From contig OZ038528.1 of assembly GCA_964036665.1 (NCBI GenBank), forward strand, positions 8,252,501 through 8,316,500: DNA of 64,000 nt, in the 5' to 3' direction. Shown here piece after piece: positions 1-10,016 of this stretch (its first letter is position 1; the number at the start of each line of letters is the position of its first letter). The notes under the pieces were generated by a model that worked only from the letters and a program-made list of their open reading frames with translations, made no database searches and had not been told where the DNA came from. Origin of the DNA: Gordius sp. MW1. Its lineage: Eukaryota; Nematomorpha; Gordioida; Gordea; Gordiidae. Position numbers and translations under genes: made by a program.

Positions 1-785
1 TTAAACCTTTATTGTATTTAAAGCTCAAAATTAAATTTAATTTTGAAAGAATAAGTATTATAATAAACTATTTCACTAAGTTGCTTGGAAAGATTTTTAA
101 AAAGTAACTACTTCAGTTTTAAATAAACAGACTAGCTAGTTCTAGTTAATTTTTTATAACTTTATTAGTTCATTCACAACAAAAATTATTGTGCGCTCCT
201 ACGTAATAATTGTTAACTATATTCAATCCTAAGAATTATACCGTCAGCGTCACCTTTGTTCCAAGTCTTAAAGAAGCCCAACTTTTTACAATCAATTTAA
301 AAATCTGGCATATTAATCATTAGTAATGATGCGGAAAAACCTAGAAAAATCTTGATGTCATCTCGGAAAATTGAGACGAGAATTTTGACCTATTAGACTT
401 TTTGTTCGAGATCTCGGCTTAAAATTTTCTTTAAATTAATGCTAATATTTTGTATTCACATTTAGGATGTTTATGTAAATTAATATCATTGGGTTAACAT
501 TGGATATTTTTAATTTTTGAATTAATAACTTTGCCTTGTTCAATTAAATATGCCTTTAAGGTTTTCAAATAATCATTAAATATATTCATAACAAATTTTT
601 AACCTGAGCATTAATATAATATGAACGTACAAACACAAGATCTGATAAAGTAGTAAATATTACTAAAAACATCTTCAAATTTCGCAACAATTGCATCATC
701 CTCTCTATGAAGAATATTCTAAACCGTTAATTAAAGAAGGTTAGGGGAGACCGGAACTAGTCGTAGCCCGGGGTTACTATTATCT

Positions 786-983
786 AGAGTTGTTATATTG
801 CTAACTTTCTTCAACTCCAGCTACCATCTGCTCGAGTTTCTGCCCGGCCCTGGAGCATTTTTATATGCCACTGCTCTGCCTAGTGCACCAAAAGCGAGCA
901 CATATTGTGCTAACTCGCATATTAAGCAACTCAGTGTGTGCTCGCGTCTGGAGTTTGAAGAAAGTTAGCAATTTAACAACTCT
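786..983. mobile_element. Mutator-like MITE with long TIRs and 10-bp TSD
   Basis: A 198-bp element with near-perfect terminal inverted repeats of about 35 bp. The left end begins AGAGTTGTTATATTGCTAAC and the right end is its inverse with a few changes. It is flanked by the identical 10-mer ACTATTATCT at 776-785 and 984-993, a target-site duplication. Long TIRs plus a 9-10 bp duplication are typical of Mutator-group MITEs (family knowledge); no transposase is present. Related, less complete copies lie at about 26312-26432 and 55570-55790. Confidence 0.85.
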
Positions 984-2900
984 ACTATTATCTTTGTAAT
1001 TATTTTTTAAAATAATAATGATACATAATTAAAATTTAAACCGTATGTGTATTTTCATAAGTTATAAGTAAAAAAAATTTTTGTTTAGAAAAAATAGAAT
1101 TTAAAATTTTTATAGAAGAAAAACGATGTTTCGGGGCTATTAGTAGCCTTGACAAAATTTGTATTTTGCACATAAAATTTTTTTGGCTATACATTTTGGA
1201 CTAATTTAAGTTTTATCTTATAAAGAAACTGTCTAGTGATTAAATTTTTATTCGCAATATAACATGTTAAATTAATAATTGTTTGTAAAAATAGGGGTCG
1301 GGGCTAGTCGGAGAGGGGCTAGTTCTAGCCATTTTTCAATTTGTCTTATTAAAAGACAAAAATTTTGTTTATAATCCAACTTAGTGTAATTCAGAATAAA
1401 AATAGACTGATTATACTTTAAAAAACGACTAAAAGTTTTCTTCCACTGCAGAATCTGTCTTTAAGTGTACTTAAGTCAGATTGTCATCTTGACCCTTTTT
1501 TATTTATATTATATAAAATGCAATCATATTACATTTGCATTTTCTATGTTTTTTATAATGTAACAAGCTTTTTATTTATTTTAGTTAGCATACACTATTA
1601 AGAAGTGAAAACGTCAGGGTTAATCTATCGCCTGAACAGGGTTATAACAAGCCCCGGGCACATTTAAAATTTCTAGAAATTTTTGATTTTTTTAAAAGCA
1701 CTTTTTCTCTATTTTTTTCTTATGGTAAAAATAAACTATAAAAATGTATTCCAATAAAAAATTATAAAAAACGTTATTAGTTTTTTTAAACGTGATTTAA
1801 TTTTTCATGACCATTTAGTCTCCAATCTCCCCTATATAAATTTGGCTGAAATGGCTAAAAATATTTTGAGCACCATACGCGAATACACCATGTTTAGTCT
1901 AGAAATTTGCATACTTAAAGATCTTTTGTCATTATCAAATAAAGTTTTTATTAAAGAAAGCTTAAGATATGATCAACCTTGTTTTATTTTGTTTGCCAAT
2001 TAAATGGCTACCATTTCACGTAAAAGAAGGGACATTTAAAAAAGTGTCCGGTCTTAATGGGTTTTGTCTAAAATTTTTAACAACTTTTATTAATTGAAAT
2101 TTTTCGCATGTAGTGGCATACAGGATAACTTTAGAAATTTAATAGTATTTTTAAAAAATCTGCCCATATTATAGAAACTGTTATTTTTATTAATTGGTAA
2201 TTAACTTTAAACAAACACTTTTTATAAAATTTAATTTAAAGTTATAAACATTATAAAACCAGATATAAATATAAAAACTGAATATACACAGTAAATCCGT
2301 GCGCAGGCGATATTAAAAATATATTTAAAATGAATAAAAATATGTATTTTTTTAGAATTTCTTCATTTAAATTATAATTAAAAAATTAGGGGAATTATAT
2401 AGTATAATAAAAAAAATTAAAGTCGAGACATGTCAGAATTTTCGTCGAGACGAGAACAAGATTTTTATAATCCGAGACACGAGATTTTTTTTTGAAACCG
2501 AGACAAGATCGCAACACTAATCATTAGCCATTGTTAGACCTTAATATATATATTTTTTAAATATAGATAAAGGTTTTATGTTTCATCAGATATTGTGTTA
2601 AGAATGGGAACGAAAATAATTTGTTTGAATTAAGTATAATAAACGAATGATTGCATATATTTGCTGGTTGAACACAAAAAGTAGCCATCGAAACGAGTTT
2701 AAGATTTAGTAAATTGCTAAAAGTACACAAAATTATTTGGGTAAACTCTAAAGGTCGCCGAAACCTATTTGTATTATATAATCAAATATAAAAAATCCTA
2801 TGTATTTTTTTTGCAAACTTTGAACTACCATAAACTAAAAAAACTTTTTTTGACTAAGTGTATTAAAACTTACTAATAACTTTTGAAATATAAATCTATA
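984..2900. other. AT-rich stretch without recognised genes
   Basis: I see no coding signal here; the same is true of positions 1-775. Patches with GAGACGAGA-type sequence at about 355-420 and 2425-2515 are roughly inverted with respect to each other and may be the eroded ends of an old DNA transposon. Short patches around 1290-1330 (GGGGCTAGTC) resemble 740-775. The upstream exons of the gene whose last exon starts at 2902 were not found here. Confidence 0.4.
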
Positions 2901-2901
2901 G

Positions 2902-4179
2902 GTCAAACCTATACAGAAACGATATGCTCCAGAAGGAAGGAGTGATACTCAACTATATGTAACAAAGCAATATAATGACATATTTGGGCAAAAAAACTTC
3001 TTATCAGGCATGGGGGATGCCACAGGCAATGGTATAAATCCAGTAACAAAAAATAGTTGTGTTATTTTACAATCAAGTTTGAATGAACAACACAGGCCAA
3101 ACTTTTATAAAGGTTCTTTACATTCAATTAATCTTTTAAATGACATTTGTGCTCTTAAAAATAACTTGCTTATAAAAACCGATTCCTACAAAGAATTAGC
3201 TGAAGAAATTGACAAATATGTACCCAACATATATGAATCTATTGAATGCCTCAATACAAACAGATGTTTTCCACCCTCAATAACTCAAAAAAACATTCAA
3301 GATGACAATTTATATGTTGATATGAATGGTACCAAATATGTTTTTAAAGATAAGGAAAATGATTATGGTTATGTAGACATGGATGAAGTTAAACCAAAAT
3401 TGGGAAAAACAACGTGCAATCATGAAGTCATCGAGCACATAAAATGTGAATATACAAATTGTGATTGCCAGAAATACTGGGCACATTTGCCCCTTCGCCC
3501 TTTCTTACCTTATAATTTTCATGACAAGGTATCAAATAGCAATAACAAGCAAGAATACTTTATAAAAATTAAAGCTAAATACATAGACAAATTTATGGGT
3601 ACCAACAGAAGATCTACAATACACCCTTCACATAATATGAATGATGTCTCACAAAAGTGTATAAATACAAATCACCTAGATTTAAAACCAGGACCAACCC
3701 TTATGGAAAAGAATCCAGGCACTTTTATTGCCATAAATGATGCATTTAATAAATTAAGGCAACTGCTTAAAGAACCCATAAAATCTATAAAAGGAGGCAA
3801 CAAATTAAAAGAATTCAGGGAAAATAAATTAGAAACCAATAATGTTAAACCATTTTTGTATAAATCCTCAAGCTTTTCCACAAATGAGAAAAAAGTTAAG
3901 AAATCAATTTACAAATTAAACTTTAACAAAAGATTATTTAACTCTCTTAATGAACTTACTGTAAGAAAGAAGAGCAAAGATTTGATACAATATGAGAATG
4001 AAAAATGTTATATTAAGAATTCAACAGAAAGCATAAATTTAGAACATCAAACCAAATTGAAATTTGATGCAATTAATTCTATTTTAAAAGTTTGTGACAA
4101 CAATTTTAATATGCAACTTAATTACAATTTATATGCAACTCTTCCTCCGAAGACAAAGTTATTAACAAACATAATTTAA
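2902..4179 (+). CDS. Terminal coding exon of an unrecognised protein
   Basis: A long open frame runs from a splice acceptor (TATAG at 2897-2901) to TAA at 4177-4179, about 425 codons. The first ATG is at 3010, but the frame stays open upstream to the acceptor (reading VKPIQKRYAPEGRSDTQLYV), so the true start is probably in an earlier exon that I could not find. A polyadenylation signal AATAAA lies at 4188-4193. The protein is hydrophilic, lysine- and asparagine-rich, with no signal peptide or membrane segment. A cysteine/histidine patch (CNHEVIEHIKCEYTNCDC) follows a paired YVDMNGTKYVF / YGYVDMDEV repeat; a metal-binding role is only a guess. The C-terminal third is basic. I do not recognise the family. 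It converges on POLD4 with 68 bp between the two stop codons. Confidence 0.75.
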   Translation, partial: VKPIQKRYAPEGRSDTQLYVTKQYNDIFGQKNFLSGMGDATGNGINPVTKNSCVILQSSLNEQHRPNFYKGSLHSINLLNDICALKNNLLIKTDSYKELAEEIDKYVPNIYESIECLNTNRCFPPSITQKNIQDDNLYVDMNGTKYVFKDKENDYGYVDMDEVKPKLGKTTCNHEVIEHIKCEYTNCDCQKYWAHLPLRPFLPYNFHDKVSNSNNKQEYFIKIKAKYIDKFMGTNRRSTIHPSHNMNDVSQKCINTNHLDLKPGPTLMEKNPGTFIAINDAFNKLRQLLKEPIKSIKGGNKLKEFRENKLETNNVKPFLYKSSSFSTNEKKVKKSIYKLNFNKRLFNSLNELTVRKKSKDLIQYENEKCYIKNSTESINLEHQTKLKFDAINSILKVCDNNFNMQLNYNLYATLPPKTKLLTNII

Positions 4180-4187
4180 ATATGTGC

Positions 4188-4193
4188 AATAAA
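4188..4193 (+). promoter_or_regulatory. Polyadenylation signal AATAAA
   Basis: A canonical hexamer 9 bp after the TAA of the unrecognised plus-strand gene. It lies between two convergent genes, so both transcripts must end within about 70 bp or overlap. Confidence 0.55.
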
Positions 4194-4247
4194 TATGTTA
4201 AGTTATATGAGCAATAACCGCTAAATTCATAATGGTTTAAGACAATT

Positions 4248-4592
4248 TTATAATTTGTAGTAATACCATATGTTATACTTAAATAATGGATCATTTTTGT
4301 TTGTATTGATTAGTTCTTTAATAATAAATGGTGGAGCTAAATCATGTTTGATAGCGCAATTCCATCTTTCTATCCGTAATATACCTATAAATTTTTGTAT
4401 AAATTTTCAGCAATCACTCCTACCCAAACAAGGCCCATAATTTGTGTCCAGGTCAAATTGTTGCAGCAATTTAATAGAGGTTTCATAAGTCAATTTAGAT
4501 ACATCGTTATTAATGTTGTTTATTGGACATTTATCAGTTAATAAATTATTTAAATTTCGACGCTTAATTTGAGGATAAATGCTTGAAAGCAT
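4248..4592 (-). CDS. POLD4: DNA polymerase delta subunit 4 (p12)
   Basis: The smallest, accessory subunit of the replicative DNA polymerase delta holoenzyme in the nucleus, which stabilises the complex. Two exons on the minus strand: 4592-4424 and 4384-4248, separated by a 39-nt GT-AG intron with phase 1. The spliced frame gives 101 aa; the human protein is 107 aa. Family hallmarks are visible: an N-terminal YPQIKRR block (human SYPVVKRR), the core LLQQFDLDTNYGPCLGILRI (human LLRQFDLAWQYGPCTGITRL), then ERW and a C-terminal DPLFKYNIWYYYKL. The ATG at 4592 is immediately preceded by CAG, which could also be a splice acceptor, so a short upstream exon carrying the usual N-terminal PCNA-binding residues is possible. 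The function rests on family similarity read by eye. Confidence 0.93.
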
Positions 4593-5202
4593 CTGTTAAT
4601 AATAATAACGTATGCAGCGATAAGATACTTTCACATATTTAAGCACAGAAAATTTTTCTAAATAAACAAATTTAGAATATGAACATACAGTGGGAAGTAA
4701 ATTATAGAGTTCTCTTGGTTTTACACAAAAAGCCTTTTAGGCTTTTAAAACAATTAAAATTTTAACTCTGCAAAAAATACGAAACATTCTTAAATAAACT
4801 GCTTAATTCTAACAAAACTGTCTTAAAAAATATTTTCAATATAAGCTGAGCATATTTAAAAAAATCTAAATTGAATATTTTTTTAAATATTAATGAATAT
4901 TTTTTTAAATATTAATGAATATTTTTTTATAAAAAACAGAGCACAACTACTAAGTATTATAGAATTTTTTACTGTGCATTTAAATAACACCAATAAAAAA
5001 CTATTATAAGAGGAATCTCTGGAGAACTTAATTAAGTTTTATATAATTATATGGACAATTGATTACTATAATTCTATTTGTGAAAAAATCACCTTTATTG
5101 TTTTATGTAAAATTATGACTTCAATCAAAATAATACATTTATTGAGTAAATAAAATATACTATAGATGGCCATTTCTATATTTTTCTTAATTATTATATT
5201 TG
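4593..5202. other. AT-rich intergenic stretch with a 22-bp tandem repeat
   Basis: No coding signal. Positions 4872-4930 hold three tandem copies of a unit of about 22 bp (TGAATATTTTTTTAAATATT plus two bases). The end of this stretch (about 4840-5000) resembles the right arm of the inverted-repeat element at 7.63-9.38 kb, with TGAGCA and TGCATTTAAATAACA motifs. Confidence 0.5.
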
Positions 5203-5207
5203 TATAA

Positions 5208-5878
5208 TGTGGCATAAGGCCAGATTTAGATTTTTCTTCCCCGGCCCCCGCGTACCGTTTTATTCCAGTTTTGGTAAATTGCAGTTTTAATAGTTTAATT
5301 TAATTACCCTTCTTCTTTAAAAATAGATCCAAGGTCACTCTTGCTTCTAGATTTTCCCCCCTTCATCCTGAATATAATTTAATCGTTAAATTTCCCCGCA
5401 CGTTCATGTTTGTATTATTTACCTCCCCCCCCCCCCGATCATTATTGTTTACCTGTTATGTATATCACTGATCATTATTGTACCAGTCCGCTTGTTGATA
5501 CGCTTATTGTTTATTGTGCGCTATCATCGTAGCTTTATAAAGCAGTGTTAAAAAACATATTGTAATCTTAATCGTTGTCTTGGTAATAGTCTTAATAAAA
5601 TTTTAAAGTGGAAATAAAGATGTAGTCACACAAATATTTAGTATCTAATTAAATCGCGGTAGATCTTAGAATATAAAGACAAATAGGACTAGAAATTAAT
5701 ATTTCGTTCCTTTTAAGTGGATATAATAATGGCCCTAAAATATATCATGTCCCCTTGGACTCAAATTTAATAGATTCTTATAGAAGTGTGATTGGAGTTA
5801 ATAATAATATTGAAGTTGATTGGAATTATAATACTATTGGAGCCCCTCGTAACTTGACAATTGGTGTCAGACTTGACA
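5208..5878 (+). repeat. 5' long terminal repeat
   Basis: 671 bp, TG...CA. It contains a tract of 12 C at about 5425-5436 that is kept at the same length in the partner LTR. Its last 20 bp contain a second copy of the primer-binding-site motif (ATTGGTGTCAGACTTGACA), so the LTR end and the PBS form a 20-bp tandem duplication. Confidence 0.92.
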
Positions 5879-6612
5879 ATTGGTGTCAGACTCTTCAATA
5901 TTCCGAAAATAAATTAAAATTCGTAGCAAATATTCAATGAATATCTGAAATTCTTAAAACATTATGGACGAAAAAAAAGAAATTCTATGAACGAAAGAAA
6001 AATAGAAGTTGTCTCTGGACATAACAAACCTTGGTGAACTAAAATATCTAATTAATTCTTTGGAATCGTTTCTCAATTCATTCGAACAATGGGCAACCAA
6101 ATTTTGAACCGCAAACACAATATAGGGGAAATTCCTAGAACCAGTAATTCTATATTAAAAAATTCCGAAAAATGGGTAAACCAACATATACTTCTTATCC
6201 ATGAAGTGGTTCAAGGGTTCAAGAGATATACGTCAATATTCCACAGATGAAAGTCAATGAAGGAATTATTCTAATATGAACACTGGAAACAAATAATCTA
6301 AAAGAAGCAAAAATTCTTATTATGTTACGTAAATTTGATGATTATATTGTTAATAATCGATATTATACCAAACCCCCCCCCCCCCCCCTCCCCTTTTATT
6401 TGAACATTTTTGGGCGATTTTTTTGTCGAGGGAAAAGCAGTTTTTTTTAGTAGAGTATGGCGAGGAAAAGGTCTAGTTTTGATGGAAACTTGTAATAAGG
6501 GTTATGTTAAATTTTTGAATGTCAATTTTGTTGGAACTCTTAATATGGTTTATATTAATTTTTGGTTACGAAAAAAGGCCAGTAATTTGTTTTAAAGTTA
6601 AAGCTACGGATA

Positions 6613-6721
6613 TTTTTGAGGCTCTGAACTCTATGAGTTATCCTCATGTTGAATTTTGAGGCTCTGAACTCTAGGAGTTATCCTCGTATGTTTTGAGGCT
6701 CTGAACTCTATGAGTTATCCT
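6613..6721 (+). repeat. Three tandem hairpin-forming repeats inside the LTR element
   Basis: Three copies of a unit of about 35-40 bp, each with a self-complementary core (GAGG...AACTC...GAGTT...CCTC). The cores differ by one base (CTATGAG versus CTAGGAG). They are the most ordered part of the interior and lie downstream of the only short ORF (6410-6595). Confidence 0.8.
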
Positions 6722-6852
6722 CAGTGTTTTTATAAAGTAGCATTAGTGATAAATTTAATTGGTGGCCTGATTGAAATGATCAAAAGTAAATATGTCGTTT
6801 AAGTGATATTTTGTTTCTGTAAGGTCAAGTTTATTTTGGGTAAAGGGTAAGG

Positions 6853-7523
6853 TGTGGCATAAGGCCAGATTTAGATTTTTCTTCCCCGGCCCCCGCGTAC
6901 CGTTTTATTCCAGTTTTGGTAAATTGCAGTTTTAATAGTTTAATTTAATTACCCTTCTTCTTTAAAAATAGATCCAAGGTCACTCTTGCTTCTAGATTTT
7001 CCCCCCTTCATCATGAATATAATTTAATCGTTAAATTTCCCCGCACGTTCATGTTTGTATTATTTACCTCCCCCCCCCCCCGATCATTATTGTTTACCTG
7101 TTATGTATATCACTAATCATTATTGTACCAGTCCGCTTGTTGATACGCTTATTGTTTATTGTGCGCTATCATCGTAGCTTTATAAAGCAGTGTTAAAAAA
7201 CATATTGTAATCTTAATCGTTGTCTTGGTAATAGTCTTAATAAATTCTTAAAGTGGAAATAAAGATGTAGTCACACAAATATTTAGTATCTAATTAAATC
7301 GCGGTAGATCTTAGAATATAAAGACAAATAGGACTAGAAATTAATATTTCGTTCCTTTTAAGTGGATATAATAATGGCCCTAAAATATATCATGTCCCCT
7401 TGGACTCAAATTTAATAGATTCTTATAGAAGTGTGATTGGAGTTAATAATAATATTGAAGTTGATTGGAATTATAATACTATTGGAGCCCCTCGTAACTT
7501 GACAATTGGTGTCAGACTTGACA
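6853..7523 (+). repeat. 3' long terminal repeat
   Basis: 671 bp, same length as the 5' LTR. Differences seen: position 7013 A versus 5368 C, 7115 A versus 5470 G, and two substitutions in the run around 7244-7251 versus 5599-5606. About 0.6% divergence. Confidence 0.92.
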
Positions 7524-7629
7524 TATAATAATTAAATTTTTATAAATTCTATTTCAAATTGAGAGGTTAAAATATTCATTATGACGCAATTTTTATAATC
7601 AGACCCTGCTATTTAGAAAACACAACAAA

Positions 7630-9380
7630 TTATTTGCTAAGTATTTTATTCAAATTGCTAAGTATTTTAAGCGTCGTTGCTAAGTATTTTATTCAATTGC
7701 TAATATATGAGTATTTACATAAATTATGCTAGGTATTTAAATTATTAAGTATTTAAATAAAATGTGCCAAGTATTAAAATTAATTGCTAAGTATTTAAAT
7801 AAATTATGCTAAGTATTATATGCTAGGTTTAAAAATATATTATGCTAAGTATTCAAAAGACAGGTGAAGTCGTCAAAATTATCGTTTGTAGAGCTAAATA
7901 AATTCTCTAAATGAAAATTAATTAGCTAGATATATCATAAATAAATTAATAACTTTGCCCCCCTCCCTTTTTTTGTCCCGTTGGTTTCCCCTCCACCTTA
8001 TTTTTTATACTCTTTCTCACCAGGGGGGAGGGGGGAGGGTTATTTGTTTCCCCCCCTATTTTTTTAAACTCTTTCTCATCTGGGGGGGGGGCCTATTTTT
8101 TGCTTTCTTTCTTACCCGGAGGGAGGAGGGTGGTTTGCTCCACCCCCCCCTTTGTTTCACCTCACCCCTTATTTTTTACCCTCTTTCTCATCGAGAGGAG
8201 GGGGGGGGGTGATTTGCCTCTCCTTCTTTTTCATCTCCCACCCTTATTATTGGCCCTCTTTTTCACCCGGAGGGCCGCATTGGATGAAAAGGGGGGCCCA
8301 AATCACCCTTCCACTTGGGTGAGAAAGAAGGTTAAAAAAGTGGGGAGAGGGGGCAATCACTTCCCCCCTGATGAGAAAGAGGGCAAAAAGAGATGTGAAA
8401 AAAGGGGGGGGGGCTAGGGCAAATCACCCTCTCCCCCCCCCCCCCCGGGTAAGAAAGAGGGCAAAAAATAGGTCCCCCCCCCCGGATTAAAAAGAGTGTA
8501 AAAAAATAAGGGAGGGGGGGGAACCCCCCCCCCCCCCCCCCTGGTAAGACAGAGGGAAAAAAAGAAAGGGGGCAAATCATTCCCCTCCCCCTCCCTGGTG
8601 AGAAAGAGGGTAAAAATAAGGGGGGGGGCAAACCATCCCCTCCCCCCAGGTGAGAAAGAGGGTAAAAAATAAAGGGGGAGGGGGGCAAAGTTCTTAATTT
8701 ATTTTAAAAAAAGTGTATTCCAAAAGTATTATTTGTAAAATCTAAGCGCAAAATAAATTAATAATACAAATTATAAATTTATATTACTACGCATCTTAGC
8801 AAAAATACGCATTATTAATTTAAAGCTGAACATTTTAAAGTTAATTTACTGAGCAACTTTGAATTTTTAACTGAGCACTTTAATAAAATACTGAGCACAT
8901 TTTAATTTTTTATGAGCATTTAAATAACATCCAAATAAAACTTTGAATTAAAAAAACTTAGTAATTTAAAGTAATAACCTAGCACTTCAAAATAGAAAAC
9001 CTAGCATTTTTAAAAATTAAACATTTTCTTTGAAACAAAATCTTTGCCCTTTTTATATATTATTTATTATCTATAATTTTTTAATACTCAGCATTTGATT
9101 AAAATTCATAGCTCAAATTTTTTTAAATAAACTACTTAGCATTTTAATAAAAACTTAGCATATCAAAATAAAAACCTATCATATTAAAATAAAAACTTGG
9201 TAATTTAATATAAAAAACTTAGCATTTAAAAATAAAATACTTAGCATTTCCTTTAAAATACTTAGCATTTAGATTAAAATACTTAGCATAAAATATTTAG
9301 CGTTTTTTAATAAAATACTTAGCACTTGAATTAAAAACTTAGCATAAATTAATTAGCAATTTGTAATTATTTACTTAGCA
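7630..9380. mobile_element. Foldback-like element: large inverted repeat made of tandem arrays
   Basis: The left arm (about 7630-7860) is an irregular tandem array of TGCTAAGTATTTTA-like units, followed by a G/C minisatellite (7955-8280). At about 8280 the order and orientation flip: the minisatellite appears inverted (8290-8690), followed by units of the reverse type ACTTAGCATTTT (about 8940-9380). The whole 1.75 kb can fold on itself. Long inverted arms made of tandem repeats are the hallmark of Foldback transposons (family knowledge). There is no transposase. Exact ends and a target duplication could not be set; the left end almost abuts the LTR element. Confidence 0.65.
7955..8690. repeat. 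G/C-run minisatellite, two arrays in inverted orientation
   Basis: Units of about 50-60 bp pair a run of G or C with the motif GTGAGAAAGAGGGTAAAAAA or its inverse. In 7955-8280 the CCCTCTTTCTCACC orientation is used; from about 8290 the GGTGAGAAAGAGGG orientation. The same minisatellite forms a single-orientation array at 55075-55537. Overlapping proline/leucine-rich ORFs in both loci are by-products of the repeat. Confidence 0.85.
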
Positions 9381-9606
9381 GTTAACACCCTTTAGAAAAT
9401 GGGATGTGGTATTAAACTTTAAATATCAAAGTTGGCATCACCATACAGTTTTAACTTCTTTAAAAAATACCCTTTTAAAAATTTTTGGGTAGTGAGCCAA
9501 AGGTGGAAATTGATGGGAATAGGTGATTCAATAAAATACAAATGTTTAGAGTTATTTGAGCGATAGTTTATATAAAAACATTTTTGTATCTATAAAAATA
9601 TGCAAA

Positions 9607-10016
9607 ATGCCTCGCTCGAAGGTAACTTTTAAATGTGACTCTTATTTTGTATCTTCAAACGAACTGGCGAAGATATCTAAGCAATTAAGACAGCTGAGTG
9701 ATTAAGTTAGAACTTCAACAAATATTTTGCAAGCTTAGAATGTTCTTATGAAGTTTAAATGGTAGAAGTCTATTATTTAGCCAACAAAACTGCAAAGGGA
9801 GCATACCGTTGGAGAAGATATGATTAATGTAGGTAAGTGTTCGTATTACTATCGAATTTAAATTCAAATTGCGCGATATTCTTGTCCCAATATAAAATCT
9901 GAATTGATGAAATCAACTCAAAGTTTTATATGAATTTTCGTATATCTCTTACAATAACCTTATTTACAGGTAAAGGGGATCCTCAAAAGTTTTACATTAC
10001 AGAGGTATCAAGCTAA
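9607..10016 (+). pseudogene. Unrecognised small gene, interrupted or decayed
   Basis: From ATG at 9607 (MPRSKVTF...) one frame reads protein-like text to 9832, but it is broken by four stops: TAA 9703, TAG 9736, TAG 9763, TAG 9778. It then meets a good donor (GGTAAGT, GT at 9833) and, after a CAG acceptor at 9967-9969, continues in phase as KGDPQKFYITEVSS to TAA at 10014-10016. Alternatively GTAACT after codon 5 (9622) and TTTAG at 9776-9780 could splice in phase 0, removing all the stops and leaving a 37-residue product. No family is recognised. It could be a decayed gene, a tiny spliced gene, or chance. Confidence 0.3.

Larger units (their letters stand above)
5208..7523 (+). mobile_element. 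Complete LTR retrotransposon lacking gag and pol
   Basis: Two direct repeats of exactly 671 bp (5208-5878 and 6853-7523) begin with TG and end with CA, and differ at only about four positions by eye. They are flanked by the 5-bp target duplication TATAA at 5203-5207 and 7524-7528. Two bases after the left LTR is TGGTGTCAGA (5881-5890), which can pair with the 3' end of a leucine tRNA and fits a primer-binding site. The purine-rich GGGTAAAGGGTAAGG abuts the right LTR and fits a polypurine tract. The 974-bp interior encodes no gag, protease, reverse transcriptase or integrase, so this is a non-autonomous (TRIM/LARD-like) element mobilised by a relative elsewhere. Near-identical LTRs indicate recent insertion. 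Orientation is taken from the PBS and PPT. Confidence 0.93.

Noticed and set aside
7955..8688. Overlapping proline/leucine-rich ORFs on both strands (85-118 codons)
   Set aside because: They are read straight through the G/C minisatellite; the same text in other frames is equally open and no start context or domain is present.
9607..9832. Genetic-code change with UAA/UAG read as glutamine
   Set aside because: POLD4 and the V-ATPase gene end in TAA and Zasp in TGA, with no internal in-frame UAA or UAG in about 1,090 codons, so the standard code holds.
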